This document shows positions 5,342 through 5,976 of a DNA stretch of 5,976 nucleotides, in pieces. Origin of the DNA: Gammaproteobacteria bacterium (GTDB taxonomy: Bacteria > Pseudomonadota > Gammaproteobacteria > Pseudomonadales > Porticoccaceae); contig SBGI01000003.1 in the NCBI GenBank assembly GCA_006227015.1, forward strand, positions 1 through 5,976. Direction: 5' to 3'. The position numbers and the translations under genes were made by a program. How positions within the stretch are numbered: position 1 is the stretch's first letter; the number at the start of each line of letters is the position of its first letter. The notes under the pieces are model-generated. The model was not told the origin of the DNA. It saw nothing but the letters and a program-made list of their open reading frames with translations, and made no database searches.

Positions 5342-5937
5342 CCTTCCGCCTCCAATGCCAGCGCGCGTTGAAAGGTCGGCCGGTCGAGAATGCTGTTCAG
5401 CATGGCGGCAGTGCGAGGGCCGATTTCGATATCGACTGGGAAGTGGGCACCCCAACGTGAATACACCGTCAGCATGATGTCCGCTGCTGAAACGGAGTCC
5501 CCGCCGAGAAAGTCTTTATCCTGCAGTTGTGCTTCAACGGACTGCCATAGCGCACTGATGGCGTTGGCCGCTGCGGCGAACGCGGTTTCCTTGGCGCTCC
5601 CTTCAGGCATGTTCTGTGCGATAAAAAACAGACGACCGTAGGCCGGATGCATGGTTGCGTTGGCAAACATGATGTTCTGAATCGCCTGCTGCTGTGCGTC
5701 CTCGTCCTGAGGGAACAGTTGATTTGGTGTTTGGCGCAAGAGGTAAAGCAAGATAGCCGCCCCCTCAACCAGCGTCTTATCGCCATCAGCCAGCACCGGT
5801 ACGTTCCCGACCGGATTAATCTCCACGAAATTATCGAGTTTGGTTTTATTGATCAGTGTGACCGGCTGCTCCATCTCCAACAGAACCGTGAGCGTAGCGA
5901 GGGAGCAGGCACTGGGCAGGTAATAGAGGGTATACAT
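5338..5937 (-). CDS. Glutathione S-transferase, beta-class-like
   Basis: This 199-residue cytosolic glutathione transferase conjugates or otherwise activates glutathione against electrophilic compounds. The N-terminal thioredoxin-fold domain starts YYLPSACSLA; C11 matches the catalytic-site cysteine of bacterial beta-class enzymes. NPVGNVPVL holds the cis-proline P47, and V-E-G-A (E58) is the glutathione gamma-glutamyl contact. The all-helical C-terminal domain carries the S-x-x-D capping box in SVSAADIML (S150, D153). The loop between the second strand and the N-P-V-G motif is several residues shorter than in typical beta enzymes, which may change the glutathione pocket. AGGAGA (5943-5948) precedes the ATG by five bases. 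It is the first gene of the four-gene operon in this window; its promoter is not visible because only 39 bases lie upstream. Confidence 0.93.
   Translation of the reverse strand: MYTLYYLPSACSLATLTVLLEMEQPVTLINKTKLDNFVEINPVGNVPVLADGDKTLVEGAAILLYLLRQTPNQLFPQDEDAQQQAIQNIMFANATMHPAYGRLFFIAQNMPEGSAKETAFAAAANAISALWQSVEAQLQDKDFLGGDSVSAADIMLTVYSRWGAHFPVDIEIGPRTAAMLNSILDRPTFQRALALEAEG
5348..5352 (-). promoter_or_regulatory. Shine-Dalgarno deciding the NTF2-like gene start
   Basis: Read on the minus strand, GGAGG is followed by seven bases and then the ATG at 5341. It lies inside the 3' end of the transferase gene. It supports the short start and, with the ATGA overlap, translational coupling. Confidence 0.7.
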
Positions 5938-5976
5938 GGCTTTCTCCTGGTAAGAGTGATTGCGTTAATCGACTCG

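Noticed and set aside
5342..5455. N-terminally extended start for the NTF2-like gene
   Set aside because: The extra 38 residues overlap the transferase coding region and look unlike the family. A good GGAGG and an ATGA overlap support the start at 5341.
1..5976. CRISPR array, insertion sequence or phage genes
   Set aside because: No regularly spaced repeats, no transposase or integrase motifs, and no terminal inverted repeats with target duplication were seen.

Overview
The window looks like chromosome of a free-living, probably marine gammaproteobacterium. The TRAP transporter permease, the GC-rich codon use of the flanking genes and a GTAG-type REP pair all point that way. A Marinobacter-like host is a guess, not something the sequence proves.

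Layout. (1) Bases 1-1158 hold the 3' part of a TRAP transporter large permease gene (+), followed by a strong GC hairpin and an inverted REP pair. (2) Bases about 1294-2008 contain no convincing gene. They hold a dense run of short perfect hairpins (about 1360-1556), a doubtful small minus-strand ORF, and the promoter/leader region of the next gene. (3) Bases 2009-3934 form an AT-richer insert-like segment with two plus-strand genes. The first encodes a 457-residue orphan protein with a PD-(D/E)XK-nuclease-like core that lacks the usual lysine. The second encodes a 109-residue protein with one N-terminal membrane segment. Between them are a 19-bp near-perfect direct repeat of the first gene's 3' end and nested inverted repeats. 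(4) Bases 4103-5937 are a compact minus-strand operon, transcribed right to left: glutathione S-transferase, NTF2-like protein, FrnE/DsbA-like thiol oxidoreductase, 4-oxalocrotonate tautomerase family protein. Every junction in it overlaps (ATGA, ATGA, then 20 bp).

How the parts relate. The four minus-strand genes are almost certainly co-transcribed and translationally coupled. Their families suggest handling of a reactive or aromatic/carbonyl compound with glutathione or thiol chemistry, but no substrate can be read from the sequence. The two AT-richer genes between the TRAP locus and the operon look horizontally acquired. They run convergent to the operon, and I see no integrase or transposase inside the window.

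The points most worth a second look are the duplicated 3' end of the 457-residue gene, its degenerate nuclease-like core, the hairpin-dense non-coding block, and the four-gene overlapping operon.
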